A stretch of 64,000 bases of DNA from Chrysemys picta bellii. Lineage: Eukaryota > Chordata > Testudines > Emydidae. This document shows positions 44,470 through 56,752 of the stretch, piece by piece; position 1 is the stretch's first letter, and each line of letters begins with the position of its first letter. The stretch is from contig NC_088796.1 in NCBI RefSeq assembly GCF_011386835.1, positions 71,499,468 to 71,563,467 of the forward strand, written 5' to 3'. Made by a program: the position numbers and the translations under genes. The notes beneath the pieces were generated by a model, which was not told the origin of the DNA, ran no database searches, and worked only from the letters and a program-made list of their open reading frames with translations.

Positions 44470-45372
44470 TCTGTGTCCTTGGGTCACAGACACATACTAT
44501 ACTAACACAATATTCTTGCTGATAGCTAGTCTGCTTCTGCTAGGCTAAGGAAGAGTCACATGACTCTGGTCTCAATTTTGGGGTGCCTGTATTTTTCCAC
44601 AAGCTGGTCTGGGAACTGAGTTTGGAACAAAGGGTTCCCGCCATATGCTAAAGCTATATAAAGGCAGGGAGTGACACTCCCTTCATTCCCTCCACCCCCA
44701 ACTGAACATGTAAGAGAAGCTCCAAAGAGAAAGAACTTGGAACACGAATGGGGATCCCAAGCTGCAAAGCAAGTGCAGCTTGTGCCTTAAGAATCTGCAA
44801 GCCTGCTTGTCTCATCAGACAGGGTGAGAGATTGCTAATTCATATGCAATCTATCTAGTAGGTTAAGCTTAGTTTGCAGTTTTGTTTATTTGCTAGATAA
44901 TCTGCTGTCATCTGTTTGCTATCCCTTATAATCACTTAAAATGTATCTTTTGTAGTTAATAAACTTGCTTTTGCTTTATCTAAACCAGTGAGTTTGAATG
45001 AAGTGCTTGGAAATCTTAGCTCAATGTGCAAAGGCTGTTGCATTTTTGAGGCGGAGTCGAACTGGATAATAAATTCATACTGGTTGGGGTTTTGACCAGG
45101 GCAGGATGGTACAGCTCTGGGGTCCTAGATTGGGAAGTTGGTGGTTATTTTGGCTGTAGCCTCTCTATTGTTGGTTCAGGTAGTGGCTGGTCAGCCTACA
45201 TGTAACTGCATGGGTGTGTCCCTAGCTGTGGTGAATGCTGGTGGAAGTGTAGAACTGGGAGTGGGTCTGCAACTTGTCACAGCAACACCATGTGAGAGGA
45301 AGCCCAGGCTGGTGAGCCAGAGGGCTCAGTGGTACCCTAGTTCCAGATGGCACCCCAGCGGGACCCATCACA
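44470..45372 (+). mobile_element. probable solo LTR
   Basis: A TATA box in GCTATATAAAGGCAGGG (44653) is followed about 300 bp later by AATAAA (44958) in TTAATAAACTTGCTTTTGC, as in the U3-R-U5 layout. A GC-richer tail ends at CCCATCACA (about 45372). There is no internal retroelement coding region on either side. The 5' limit and target duplication are unclear. The ORF at 45138-45419 that resembles a signal peptide lies wholly in the U5-like tail. Confidence 0.45.
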
Positions 45373-46419
45373 AGGGGGATTGTTATAAAGAGTCTGAATG
45401 TTTTACATTTACATGGTGAGGCAGTTGAATTGAGGTGCATGGTAATATTGTCATAAGTGGCAATTTCCTTGATTTCTTAAAGGAATTTTTTAAGTGAAAT
45501 TCTCTTAAGCAACCTTCAGTAAGCTTTTATTATAATTACACCCACCCACCTGTGGCATGTAGCGGGTTCCAGGTCATTTCTGTTAAGGAAGGAAAAGATA
45601 GAGATGCTCAGAGAGTATGCAAAATGTCTGAAAAAGGCACAAGAAATCAAACTACTGAGCAGGAACTCTCAACTGTACAGAAACCCTGAGTGCAAAGAGG
45701 ATGTCCCACAGGAAAGGCTAGAGATAGGTTGACCTGATCCATATTTGTTGAAAATTCTGAATTTCATCAACTTTTTTCTTTAAAAAAAAATAAAAATTGT
45801 CCATTAAAAATGTTCAGTATTTTTAATCGCTCTAGAGTTGGATGACTAATGGAAAAATATAGCCATCAAAGTCAACTTGAACAATGGTTTCAACTAACTA
45901 AAAAAAAAATCAATTAATATATTCTTGAATTATGAACTGGTCAAATAATAGAAAACAATATTAAAATAATTTTAAAGGTACTACAAAATTCAGCAGCTAA
46001 TTTATTTGACCAGTTCTAGAAGACACACAACAAGTTGAAATCGCAAATGGGAAAGACAGTGGACCATGAAATTTAAAAAAACAGAAGCTCTAGGAAGAGG
46101 TAAACAAGGAAACAGGCATGAAACCATTGAACCTTGATACCTACATAAGAACTCTTCCCTCAACAAGACTGGGAGTAAGAAAATACTGAAAGGAGCCCCC
46201 CCCCCCAAAAAAAACCAACCAAACCAAACAAAAAAAACCACAACAACAACCCACCAAACAAACCAAAAACACAACAACCCTGGAAAGCAATAATGCTGAA
46301 AGAAATCTACTGTAGGAGTGAGAGTAGGTAGCAAATAGCTATATTTGCAAGGCCATTTGGCAGGGGCTGGGGGAAATCAGCACAATTGTAGACTGTATAT
46401 GCAGAGACATATCAGGAAG
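45373..46419. other. no gene; low-complexity C/A tract
   Basis: 46195-46275 is a C-run, an A-run and an irregular CCAAAC/CAACA-rich tract. The remainder shows nothing recognisable. The 110-codon minus ORF at 46002-46334 arises from this low-complexity tract. Confidence 0.6.
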
Positions 46420-46690
46420 AAATGGGGAGCTAGAGGCCGTCTCTGTGCAGCCTTGATTACACCTGGAATATTTTGTTCACTTCTGGATACCTCATTATAA
46501 GAAAGATATAGATGGGATTAAGAAAAAAAGCAACAAAAATGATTAAGGCCCTGGAGGGACTGACCTTTAAATTAGTTAAATATGTACAGCTCAGCTAAGA
46601 GGGGACAAATGAAAGGGACTTGATTATCTACAAATACTGAACTGTCTAAACAAGGAGGATGGAAAGGAATTATTCAGGATAGTACAAAAT
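46420..46690 (+). repeat. CR1 LINE fragment
   Basis: CACCTGGAATATTTTGTTCA, AAGAAAGATATAGATGGGAT, GATTAAGGCCCTGGAGGGAC in CR1 order. Probably the same copy as 47766-48005, separated by later insertions. Confidence 0.7.
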
Positions 46691-46889
46691 ACCGAACAAA
46701 AGATGCCAAACATCCTATACCACAAGCAGAGCTTTCCATAACCTGATACAGGAGATGAGCCAGTGATTTCATGAAGTCCATGAGGGAACTCACTATTGCT
46801 AATCATTCTTACATGGAAAGTACTCAGATACTATAGTGATGGGTGCAGTCCAAAACTAAGATAGACAGAACTGGGAAATATGTAGGATA

Positions 46890-47765
46890 GGACTGTACTT
46901 CCTATCTGTCTCAATGGCTGAATCGTATGTCCATGCCCTAATCACCCCCGGTCTTCATCACCGAAAATTTGCTCTCTGTGATGCCAGCATTGCCCCCTCT
47001 TTTCCCTATTCAAAATGCTGCCACTAAAGTAATCTTCTTTGCCACTCATTCAGGCTGTGCCACCCACCCTTCCACTATTTTCCCTTCATTCTACATAGCA
47101 AGATAAAACTAATTCTTGCATTCAAGGCCCTGCACCACTCTGCCCCAGCCTACATCTCTGTACCTGTCTCCTATCGTGTTCCCTTCTGACCCCTCTGATT
47201 TGGCAGTGATGGTAGACTGGATGGCCCAACCACTTCTTTTTCCCAATCCCATCTCTTTGACTTCTTCTATGCTATACCTTGTTTACAGAATTCCTTCCTG
47301 AAACCTGCTCACAAATCTATCACCTGCTCCTCATTTAAATCCCTCTTAAAATCCATATTTCCCCATGTTGTCTGCAAGAAATGGTTTAATATATCATCAT
47401 TTTAAAAAGATAGCAAAACCACCCAGGTGTACACATATCAAGGTAATTGTGTTATTACCACAGCCCTTGTTCTTACTTATTTGTTATTTTCATTAGTTTT
47501 GACACAACTCAAATTAGATTGTAACCTCTTGGGGCTAGGACAATGGGCTAAATCCCAGATTCTTAAAGATATTTAGGCACCTAACTCCCATTTAAATTGA
47601 TGGAAGCTCAGCACCTAAGTACCTTTGAAGATCTGGACCTAAATCCTTTGCTGGCAAAACTCTATTATTAGTATTATCATAGCACCTAGGAGCCACTGAC
47701 CTAATTTTTGGTCTCTAAAGTGCCTAGCACATTTTTGGGTACTCTCTAAAGAATAAAGATATTTT
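46890..47765 (+). repeat. old LINE (L2/CR1-clade-like) 3' fragment
   Basis: 46995-47160 translates in broken frames to text like IQNAATKVIF and FKALHHSAPAYISVPVSYR, the region following the RT in L2/CR1-clade LINEs. The tail follows: TTAGATTGTAACCTCTTGGG, then after a palindromic insert AAGTGCCTAGCACATTTTTG. Many stops. Confidence 0.55.
47546..47645. repeat. 100-bp palindromic repeat inserted in the LINE tail
   Basis: AGATTCTTAAAGATATTTAG and GCACCTAACTCCCATTTAAA face TGATGGAAGCTCAGCACCTA and AGTACCTTTGAAGATCT. Same class as 11361-11452. Confidence 0.75.
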
Positions 47766-48005
47766 AAGAGCAATTATGGCTAGGAATAAAGGGCAGAAAT
47801 TTACACAGGAAAAATTCAATCAATGTTAGGACCAAACTTCCTGGCTGCAAAACGGTCTCCCAGGAGGCATATGGAATCCCATGTTTGGGACATTTTAAAA
47901 ATCAGGTTGTACAAAGCACATAATAGAGAAAAACCATATGTTAGAAGGAGGATGCACTAGATGACCATACAGGTTTTTTTCTTCTCTAATTTCTATGACT
48001 CTTTG
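47766..48005 (+). repeat. CR1 3' end
   Basis: CGGTCTCCCAGGAGGCATAT, AAAAATCAGGTTGTACAAAG, TGCACTAGATGACCATACAG, TCTAATTTCTATGACTCTTT: CR1 3' terminus. Confidence 0.75.
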
Positions 48006-49353
48006 ATCTTGTTGGCTGACATATTGATTGGCATCACTCACATTAAAAGAAACATGATTGTCTGGAACTGGCTTGTCAAAGTTTTGAAATAAAACAAGCC
48101 TGTTATAACTAGCATCTTGCTGGTGTTTTGGTGCACCTCAAACCACTACCGATTTCAAAGAAGCTTGCAGTGCCCGCTTTCCTGCAATAAAATGTCTCTA
48201 ATGGTCTGAATTTCAGGACAATATCAATGCACTAATAGTTTTATAAATACGAAAGGCCCTGAGTAAAGGTTTCTTCTTAGTCTGAATAGAGCTATTTGGC
48301 GCTCTGGTTGTGCTGAAAGCTTGACAACTAGCATGTTGGAAATGTCTCACTAAGTATAAATTATAAAACGGGGGATCATCTTTTTGTTCAGTAAAAAGAA
48401 TAATCCTCATGCTAATAAGAAGTGAGTGAAACGCTGGCCCCAGTAAAGTCAATGGGAAAACTCCCATAGACTGCAGTGAGGCCAGGATTTCGCTCCCTGG
48501 GGTTCTGCAAAGATTCAAGATGGAAAAGTCACTCAATCTAAGATTTTTAATCTGTACATTTATCACTAGTTCCAGCTGTTTTTGTTTGTTTAAATGTCCA
48601 TTTTATCATTATATAGAACACCTGTAACCATGTTTTGAGGAAAAATATGCTATCCTTACTTTTCAGCTGATCCTTTGCATTGTGGCATGTTTTATCATGG
48701 TGTATTGATAGGGGATAAAAAGATTTTCAAAACATTTTTAAAAAAGTGTTCTGCCATGCTATTCACAGGACAGACAGTGCGACTTCTATTATTTCAAGTG
48801 CAGTGCTCCAGCTGGGAGCTGATGTATAAGCCCACCGTATTTGGCCAGCCATTCACTATGTCCTTGTTTTAAATACCATTCTAAAAGAGCCACTTAAAAC
48901 ACATACAATGTGACTAACTTTTACTAGATACTGATTGCCAGGATCTAGTGCATAACAGCTTGAATTCAAGCAGACCTTGACAAGATCCACCTGGGCCTTT
49001 AGGAGACTGAATAAAATTTCCTGACCAAATCATCCTAGCTAACTGCAATACAAGATGGTAAATTCATGCTTAAAGAGAGAAAAATTCACCGGTTCTTCTG
49101 ATCAGATCTATGAAAAAACAGACATCAGAAGATAGTGTTCTAAAATAAAGCACTATATTAATAATTAGAAAGCACCTAAACTAAACAAACACTGAATGGG
49201 ACAAAACAAACCATGGCTTGCATATTTAGTAACATTTTGTGGGTTGACCTACAACTTGGATATTCAAAGTATAAAGCAATAACTATTTGTGCAATCAAAA
49301 CTGTAAAGAACCCAGTCAGATAGATAGCTAACATTTGGATTCATATTACATCA
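48006..49353. other. mostly unrecognised; one palindromic repeat
   Basis: At 48420-48496, GAAACGCTGGCCCCAGTAAA and GTCAATGGGAAAACTCCCAT face CTGCAGTGAGGCCAGGATTTC. The rest shows no feature. Confidence 0.55.
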
Positions 49354-49358
49354 GAGGT

Positions 49359-50102
49359 TGTCATAACTATAAAGGGAAGGGTAACAGCCCTTCTGTGCAC
49401 AATACTATAAAATCCCTCCCGGCCAGAGACTCCAAAATCCTTTTACCTGTAAAGGGTTAAGAAGCTCAGGTAACCTGGTTGACACCTGACCCAAGGGACC
49501 AATAAGGGGACAAGATACTTTCAAATCTTGGTGGGGGGAGGGTTTTGTTTGTGCTCTTTGTTTTGTGGGGAGTTTGCTCTTGGGACTAAGAGGGACCAGA
49601 CATCAATCCATGCTCTCCAAATCTTTCTGAACAAGTCTCTCATATTTCAAACTTGTAAGTACAGCCAGGCAAGGCGTGTTAGTTTTATCTTTGTTTTCTC
49701 AACTTGTAAATGTACTTTTTGCTAGAGTGTTTACCTCTGTTTGCTGTAACTTTGAACCTAAGGCTAGAGGGGATTCCTCTGGGCTCTTTAAGTTTGATTA
49801 CCCTGTGAAGTTATTTTCCATCCTGATTTTACAGAGATGATTTTACCTTTCTTTCTTTAATTAAAAGCCTTCTTTTTAAGACCCTGATTGATTTTTTCCT
49901 TGTTTTAAGATCCAAGGTGTTTTGGATCAGTGTTCACCAGGGAATTGGTGGAAGAGTCTCTCAAGGCTACCCAGGGAAGGGACTCACCACACTGGGAGTG
50001 GTGGCAGCGGACCAGATCTAAGCTGGTAGTTAAGCTTAGAAGTTTTCATGCAGGCCCCTACATCTGTACCCTAAAGTTCAGAGTGGGGAAGGAGCCTTGA
50101 CA
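49359..50102 (+). mobile_element. solo LTR (744 bp)
   Basis: Begins TGTCATAACTATAAAGGGAA and ends GGAAGGAGCCTTGACA, so it has the TG...CA termini of an LTR (terminal TGTCA/TGACA). A perfect 5-bp duplication GAGGT flanks it (49354-49358 and 50103-50107). A TATA-like ACTATAAAATCC lies near 49405. No internal coding region is present on either side, so this is a recombined solo LTR. I do not assign it to a specific retroelement family. Confidence 0.85.
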
Positions 50103-50107
50103 GAGGT

Positions 50108-51439
50108 CACACAACTTTTTTTACACTAGAGGAGGGGCAAAATCAGGTAAACTGAGGTAAATTGAGTATGAACAACTAATCTAGAAGTTTGGAGATTAAA
50201 TCAATGAAGGACAAGTACAGTCACTCAGTTTTCACTACAAAGAAACCACAAGGAGGCATTAAGGCCAAAAGTTTCCCTTTTAAGAAATAATCACAAAAGC
50301 TACTTACACCATGGTCTCTGAGAAGAATATGTATACAGGCAACCCTAAGGCACTTGGCGTGGGATTCATAGAAGTACTTTTATAGTTGCTGTGTAAACAT
50401 ACCCTTACATGTCTATCAAGCAGCTGCTAGCTCTGCTTCAGTTGCATGCTAGAAAGAGCAGTGTGGCTTGGGCTAGTTATCTGATTGCATTCCCACCTGA
50501 CCACCCCCTCCTGCAGCTATGTATTCTGGCAGCTAGCCCACGCCACCGTCCATGAGGCTGTGGCCACACTGCTATTTATAGTGTGCTAGCTCTGATCAAG
50601 CTAGCACGTGTCTGTCTATCTGTGTTGGGAAGCTGCTGTGTGGACGTATCCTAAATCTCAGTTTGGGGCACTGCTGCAATTAAGAAGACTCCTGTTGAAC
50701 CCTATAAGTTCCCCTGAACTCATTTGGTGCCTAAACATTCAGGGTAAAAGTTCCCTAGGTGCTTAAGCATCTGCCTCTCTGTGTGTACACTGCTGCCTCA
50801 GGCAGGCTCCTCTCTGATGCCTAAACCCAGTATGATCCTCAAATCAGGTGAACATAGGTAGCTAAGTCCAGGCTGGAGGGAGGCACCTAACTCCCTGAGT
50901 GGGGCAGGGCTTAGGACACACCCCTCTACAATTGGCTAGCTTAGGTGGCTCACCACCTAGCATGCCTGTTTTTGTGGCTCCCACGTTGAGGAACCTTTCT
51001 TCATGCATTGACTAGGAAGCCTACATAACTAACCCAGGGTTTGTGGATTCATGTAGATGGCAGAGCCCCTAAAAGCTAGATGGGGCAAAGCCAATTGGGT
51101 TGGACAAAAAATTTAATAGTGTTCTATAGAAATTGCTCAAAAATCCTAATAAAGATTCCTTCTGGAGCTTTTTTGAATCATTCTATAGCAGGGCTGTAGT
51201 TATCTATTAAATTCTACAGGATGATTTTAAACATGTGTGGAAAAGGCATATTTACTTCCTATTTGATTGTATAGACCTTTACAATAAGGAACAGATGGAG
51301 TGGTGTTTCCTACAGGTGTAATGTGGCAAATATCACTTAGTATAGGGACCATGATATTCTTCACCAGTTGCAGGTTTCCAAATGTTTCTAAGGTATATCC
51401 GTGTGTACTGTAAAGCTCATTGCAGGAATCCAACACTCA
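50108..51439. other. unassigned repeat-like DNA
   Basis: 50357-51060 has the short-palindrome texture of old DNA transposons. CGTGGGATTCATAGAAG occurs near 50359, GTGGATTCATGTAG near 51042, and a GCTGTGTAAACATACCCT / GCTGTGTGGACGTATCCT pair at about 50389 and 50636. I could not define ends. No coding region. Confidence 0.4.
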
Positions 51440-51600
51440 AATTTCAGAGTAGTAACCATGTTAGTCTGTATCCTCAAAAAGAACAGGAGTACTTGTGGCA
51501 CCTTAGAGACTAACAAATTTATTAGAGCATAAGCTTTCGTGGGCTACAACCCACTTCTTAGTCTCTAAGGTGCCACAAGTACTCCTGTTCTTTTTGAAAT
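51440..51600. mobile_element. fold-back Penelope terminal fragment
   Basis: Starts TTTCAGAGTAGTAACCATG and TTAGTCTGTATCCTC as at 16516. It runs past GGCACCTTAGAGACTAAC into the hammerhead-like region GCATAAGCTTTCGTGGG (51527), then reverses. 51476-51513 and 51558-51595 are a perfect 38-bp inverted repeat with a 44-bp loop. The turn point is inside the ribozyme-like motif. Confidence 0.85.
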
Positions 51601-52287
51601 GTCAAAGGCAAGGATGGCTAATAGTGAGGTCCACAGCTCAAAAAATGAATGTACCTTCTTGCCCTGTGCAAATGACAGAGTGCTCTTGGCACCTGAATAG
51701 AATAATGATGGGCAACCCCCTACAGCAAGGAATGCTGATCTACTTTGCCATTTCTTCTGGTTGTTTTACCCCACAGATAAGCATCACCTCAGTCCTTGAT
51801 AGGTTGTGTACCTTTTGAGCCAGGATAATGGAAACAAAAATTACATCTGGAGTACACCAAATAAAAGTGGACTTTGGTATTTAAAAGCCAGTGGAATGTT
51901 TAAAGCTCTCCCTTTCCTAAACTTCAGAAGTAGAAATATGAAGAGGTCAAGGTGCCAGTCTGCCTTCTAAGCTACTAGAACAGTTTGCTTTGTGTATAAG
52001 ATAACTAGCAAGCTCAGGCTAGAAGAGAAATATAATTAGGTGACCCTCTATTGATGCAACAAGCAAGCTAGCTTTTTCATTAAATTCCTAATGGAATCAC
52101 CTTTTCAATTGAAACTTTGACTCTTAATCCCCTAAATGACACTAATATATTTTAAGTATTTCCTTTGCTTTGAGACTGAACCCTTCAATCCCTGGTAAAT
52201 AGATGACATTTAAATTGGGCAGTTATTTTATTTGAAATGGTGATCTCCCTGGGGCAGGGAATGTGTCTTGCATGATGTATAGCACTG
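51601..52287. other. no feature recognised
   Basis: 52235-52292 resembles an old LINE tail (GGGGCAGGGAATGTGTCTTG, TATAGCACTGAGCAC) that continues after the LTR at 53507 (ACTGATAGTGGCCAATACAA). The rest is unassigned. Confidence 0.5.
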
Positions 52288-52292
52288 AGCAC

Positions 52293-53506
52293 TGTGACAG
52301 AATATACCCCTGTGTTCACATCCTAGACACCATTGTAATAATGTTTGTACAAAGTATGCATTGTGAGGTATCGTGTAAAAACTCATAATTTGCTGGTCAA
52401 TTCTGTCCTGGTAAAATATGTACCAATTTTGTTCCCCCTGTATGGTGGTATTAACACAGGTTTCAAACTTCTGCCCACACAGAAGTTAGCAAACAGGTCT
52501 ATCAGAAACAAAGGAATGTGTGCTTGCTTTAATTTGCATTTAAGCAGTAAACCAAATAGTCAAGCAGGAAGGGAAGACAGAGGAACCTCAAACTGGTGGG
52601 GGAAAAACAGCAGGGAATATCATTCCATGTCAATTCTTTGTCTCCGCGGCCTCAGTTGCAAAGGTTGTTCAATGCTATGAAAAGGACGTATGATTAGGGC
52701 GACCAGATAGCAAGTGTGAAAAATCGGGACAGGGCTGGGGTGGAATGGGGGGGGGGGGGTAACAGGAATCCATATATTAAAGAAAAGCCCCAAATATTGG
52801 GACTGTCCCTCTAAAATCGGGACATCCAGTCACCATAGGTACAAGCATCCCATAGCACCACCATTGTGTTCACTTGCACCTGAAGAGACAAAAAGGAAAC
52901 AGCCATTGGTTTCTGGGGAAGAGGTCCTGGCCTAAAGAGTTTGGTCAGTAAGATTACTGATATCCTGTGGTGAGAAAACTTTGCTTAGAATTTAATATAG
53001 TTTGTTCCGTTAGGCACCAGTAGATATTTCATCTTTTTTTCTCATAACTATTTCTGACTTTTAGCCCTCATTATTTGTACTCACTTAAAATCTCCTTGTA
53101 GTTAGATAAAACAGTAAAACAAGTATATTAAGCCAGTGTTTCAAGTTGAAAGGTCTGGGTACCTCCATTTGAGTTAACAAGTTGTGTGCATATTACTCTC
53201 AAAGGAATAATGGATGTAACATATTTGCACTGTCCTGGAGAGGGCTGGGCACTATAGGACATACATGGGGGGGGGGGGGGGGGAGGAATTGGGAACTGGG
53301 AGTGTGCTGGGGTCACACTGCAGCATAACCCAGGTTGGTAAGAGCCAAGGTGTGGCTGGATAGCTGGCTGCAGCACACATACAGACATAGCTGGGAGTGA
53401 CTTACATGCTGGAGGCGATAGTAGTGAGGCATTGTAACAGTCACCCCAGGTTACAGGGCAAGCGTGACACAGCTACTCAGTCTGTATTGTACCCTGGTAT
53501 GTCACA
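52293..53506 (+). mobile_element. solo LTR (about 1.2 kb) with a nested MITE
   Basis: Starts TGTGACAGAATATACCCCTG, ends TACCCTGGTATGTCACA: TGTGACA/TGTCACA are inverted TG...CA termini. A perfect 5-bp duplication AGCAC lies on both sides (52288-52292 and 53507-53511). The LTR is about 1,071 bp once the MITE at 52695-52837 is removed. An 18-bp G-run lies near 53267. No internal genes. Confidence 0.8.
52695..52837. mobile_element. 143-bp hAT-type MITE
   Basis: Left TAGGGCGACCAGATAGC; the right end reverse complemented reads TATGGTGACTGGATGTCCC. Interior mirror text is AAAATCGGGACAGGG near the left and GGGACTGTCCC/AAAATCGGGACA near the right. The target duplication is decayed (5 of 8). Confidence 0.7.
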
Positions 53507-53511
53507 AGCAC

Positions 53512-55245
53512 ACTGATAGTGGCCAATACAATCACAGTAAAAAATAATAGGCAGCATGAAACAAATGTCTGATCTAAGCGTGGGATATACAGGAGTTCTT
53601 TGCTCGTCAGACCCTACAACAGCAGTGTCGTACAATTTTACATTTCCATGTGTGGAAGCAGTTCCCACCTCCTTTAGAATTTCACACTGAATAAGAATCA
53701 CCCTAAACTTTTGCCATTAACTCAAAGAGTTGGTAAAGACTGGTTAACTTTAAAAAAAAAATTAAAGCTTTGTATGCATATACACTTCCTGATTCTAGTG
53801 TTATGCTTAAATATGGGCTAATGCAAAACAAAAAGCTGGAAACTGATAATTGACTGTTATGGCATCAATAACCACACTGACTCTGCAGCCATATCCCTGC
53901 CCAGCCTTCTCCTTCAGTCTCTGGACTCCAGCTCACTTTACTCCAGGACTTCTACCCACCCATTTCCCTTGAGAAACCGTTTTACAGCCTAGGACATCTC
54001 ACTTGGAACCTTCTCTAACATTCAGCCTACATTTTCCTCTCCCTTGATCAGTCTATAACTCCTAGTCACAACCACATATACCACTGTCAATATTTTACCC
54101 CTGTACTATAGGCCAGATTGTGGATGAACCTGTTCTACTCAGTAAAAGGCACCTACCCAAGGGACAGCCACAATCCTGGTTCTTGTACCTGCTTTTGAAG
54201 CTCCCAGATCTGGGGAGCTTCTCAGTCACCAGCCAAAATTTAGAGCAGCCTCGTTGTTGCTTTCAGTTATACCCAGCTGCTTTGTGGTTTGCACTTTGGT
54301 AATCTCTGATGTCCACAGATGCTCTGGCCTTGAGCCAGGGAACACTCACTATGCCTGTAATGGCATACTAAACTGTATTGTACTGTTTAAATCACAAGGT
54401 GGCACTGTGTATAACGTACCTTAACCTCACAACAGTCATTCCTGGCAGTGCATAAAGCATTTTTTAGTGAACACATGAGGATCTGTCTCTCTGGGAAGGA
54501 AGCTCTGTAGCCAGTCCATATCTGGTACTGGAACTTGACCTGCTAGTAACAGCCCTGCAGCCTACTGCATACAATATGCCAATGGGCGGGAGGGGATGGA
54601 GTATGATGAAATAGATGGCTCTATGCCACCTTGGAATTCCACCACTCTAAGGAATCATCAGAAGAGCAGAGGGGGATTTCTGGCAGCTTTGTGCACCAGA
54701 GAAACAGGGCTGAAGAACTAATCTTCTGGATACAGCCTACAATATTTAGATTTCTTTGCATGTGCAAACACCTAAATCTACCCATACATTTGCAGTGAGG
54801 GTACCTACAAATCAGGCACACTATTGAATATCTAGAAATGCATGCAGACCTCTAATCTTGACTTTGGTAAATATTCAGGGCCATCTTTTCACAATCTAGT
54901 CACATGGGTAAATTCCAAAATTATCCTTCTATCTACAAAATCTGAAATCATACTGTACACTTTGTACTCAGCATAAATTACAGTTTTCTAAAGGAACACT
55001 GGAAGCACATTTAGCCAATAATTTATTGTAATTATGTAAGTTTTGTTATTAATACCATTAATGCACACTCAGCAGATTTCAAAAGCAATTTTAACTACTA
55101 CAGCCAGTTAAATTCACAACACTGAAGCAAATGAAATGTGGTCCAAAGGACCTATCTTAGGATATTAAATATCTTAAGACTATTAAAGGGATACTTCATT
55201 TATTATTTGATGGGGAAGGGAGGGTACAGAAATAAAAATATTTCT
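53512..55245. other. 1.7 kb, no feature recognised
   Basis: No supported ORF or repeat ends. Confidence 0.45.
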
Positions 55246-55251
55246 AGGGGG

Positions 55252-56752
55252 GGCCACCACCACTACCCCACCCCTGACTGTTGATTCTGAGGAGGGGATA
55301 ATCTCAGCCATGCCTGAGGATTCTGCAGACGGGGAAGATGAGGAGGAGGATGACTATGAGCTTGTGGAGAGCACACAGCACTCCATTCTCCCCAACAGCC
55401 AGGATCTTTTTCTCAGCCTGACTGAAGTACCCTCACAACCCTCCCAGGGCATTATCTCAGACCATGAAGCCATGGAAGGGACCTCTGGTGAGTTACCTTT
55501 GCAAATATAAAACATGGTTTAAAAGCAAGCCTTTTTTTATGATTAATTTGCCCTGAGGGCTTGGGATGGATTCGCAGCCAGTACAGCTACTGGAAAAGTC
55601 TGTTAATGTGTCTGGGGATGGAGTGGAAATCCTCCAGGGACATCTCCATGAAGCTGTCATGGAGGTACTCCAAAAGCCTTTTCAGAAGGTTTCTGGACTT
55701 ATTCCGTCCTCCAACTTGAACACACCATGCTAGTAGCAAATAATTTGGTATCATTGCCTGGCAGCATTTGGACCCAGTGTTTGCTGGCATTCAAGCAACA
55801 TCCGTTCTTTATCTCGCTGTGTTATCCTCAGGAGAGTGATATCATTCATGGTAACCTGGTTGAAATATGGGAATTTAATTAAGGGGACTGAGGTGGCCGT
55901 TCCTACTGGGCTCTTTGCCTGTGGCTGAAAAGAAATCCTTCCCTGCAGTTAGCCAAGCTGGGGGGGGGAGGGAGGAGGAATTGGCGCTGAGCTTTTTACG
56001 TTTGGCTAGCAGGGATCTTCCCTGATACCAGCCACGCAGTGGGGGGAGGGATAAAGCGATCATCTCAGAGAATTGGATGGGGGGGTTAGTTTGGTTTCTG
56101 CTGCTGCACGTTAACATGAAAACTGCAGCATGCAATGGGCTTTGCTTGGTATGTGGGAAAGGAGGGCGCTGCTTTTCTGAAGGCTGCAGAAGCCGAAAGA
56201 CAATGGCTTACCATGGCCGCATGCAAGCCAAATTCTGTGGCCCGGACCTGCGTCTGTGATCTCTAACACCAAAGCCGCAGGCACTCAATATTAAGATGCA
56301 AAATGCGACCTTGTACTGAAATCACATGTGCTATGTAATGTGAATAGTGTTGTTCACCGTGAAAGAGTATAAGCATTGTTCTGTAAAATGTATCTTTTTA
56401 AATACTTCTCTCCCTTTTTTCCCTCCCTCCCACAGCTGCAAATTTTTCAAGCCTCCCTCCTCCATCCCGAAGGCTATCTCAGATACGCTGGTGGAAAAAA
56501 AGGACGCGAGACGAAATATTCTCTAAAATCATGGAATCGACCCACAATGAAAGAGCTCATCAGAATGAGTGGAAGGATGCGGTAGCAAAGTACAGGAATG
56601 ATGCCAGTGAACATGAGGACAGGAGGGACCAACGTGAGGACATGAGGGACCAACGTGAGGAGAGGAGAGATGCTCGAGATGAGAGGTGGTGGGATGCAAA
56701 GCTGCTGCTGCGTGAGCAAACGGACATGCTCCGGCATCTGGTGGAGCTTTAG
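55252..56752 (+). pseudogene. Harbinger Myb/SANT-like protein gene, 3' two exons (copy B)
   Basis: The exon at 55252-55487 encodes an acidic linker (MPEDSADGEDEEEDDYELVE, then TQHSILPNSQDLFLSL). It ends in a good donor, ACCTCTG/GTGAGT. The next exon begins at 56436 after a strong polypyrimidine tract and CCCACAG. Joining them keeps the frame (GTS then AANFSSLPPPSRRL). It continues RWWKKRTRDEIFSKIMEST, a charged run rich in DRRDQRED-type repeats that should form a coiled coil, and ends LLLREQTDMLRHLVEL and stop at 56750-56752. Both exons are open, so only the lost N-terminal DNA-binding exon makes this copy a pseudogene. The coiled coil probably mediates dimerisation or contact with the transposase (family knowledge). 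Confidence 0.75.

Noticed and set aside
45138..45419. 93-codon ORF beginning like a signal peptide
   Set aside because: Lies wholly in the LTR-like tail; the hydrophobic start is from GT-rich DNA and no mature domain follows.
50357..51060. Single DNA transposon with GTGGGATTCAT ends
   Set aside because: The candidate end motifs are in direct, not inverted, orientation and no duplication is visible, so I could not define an element.
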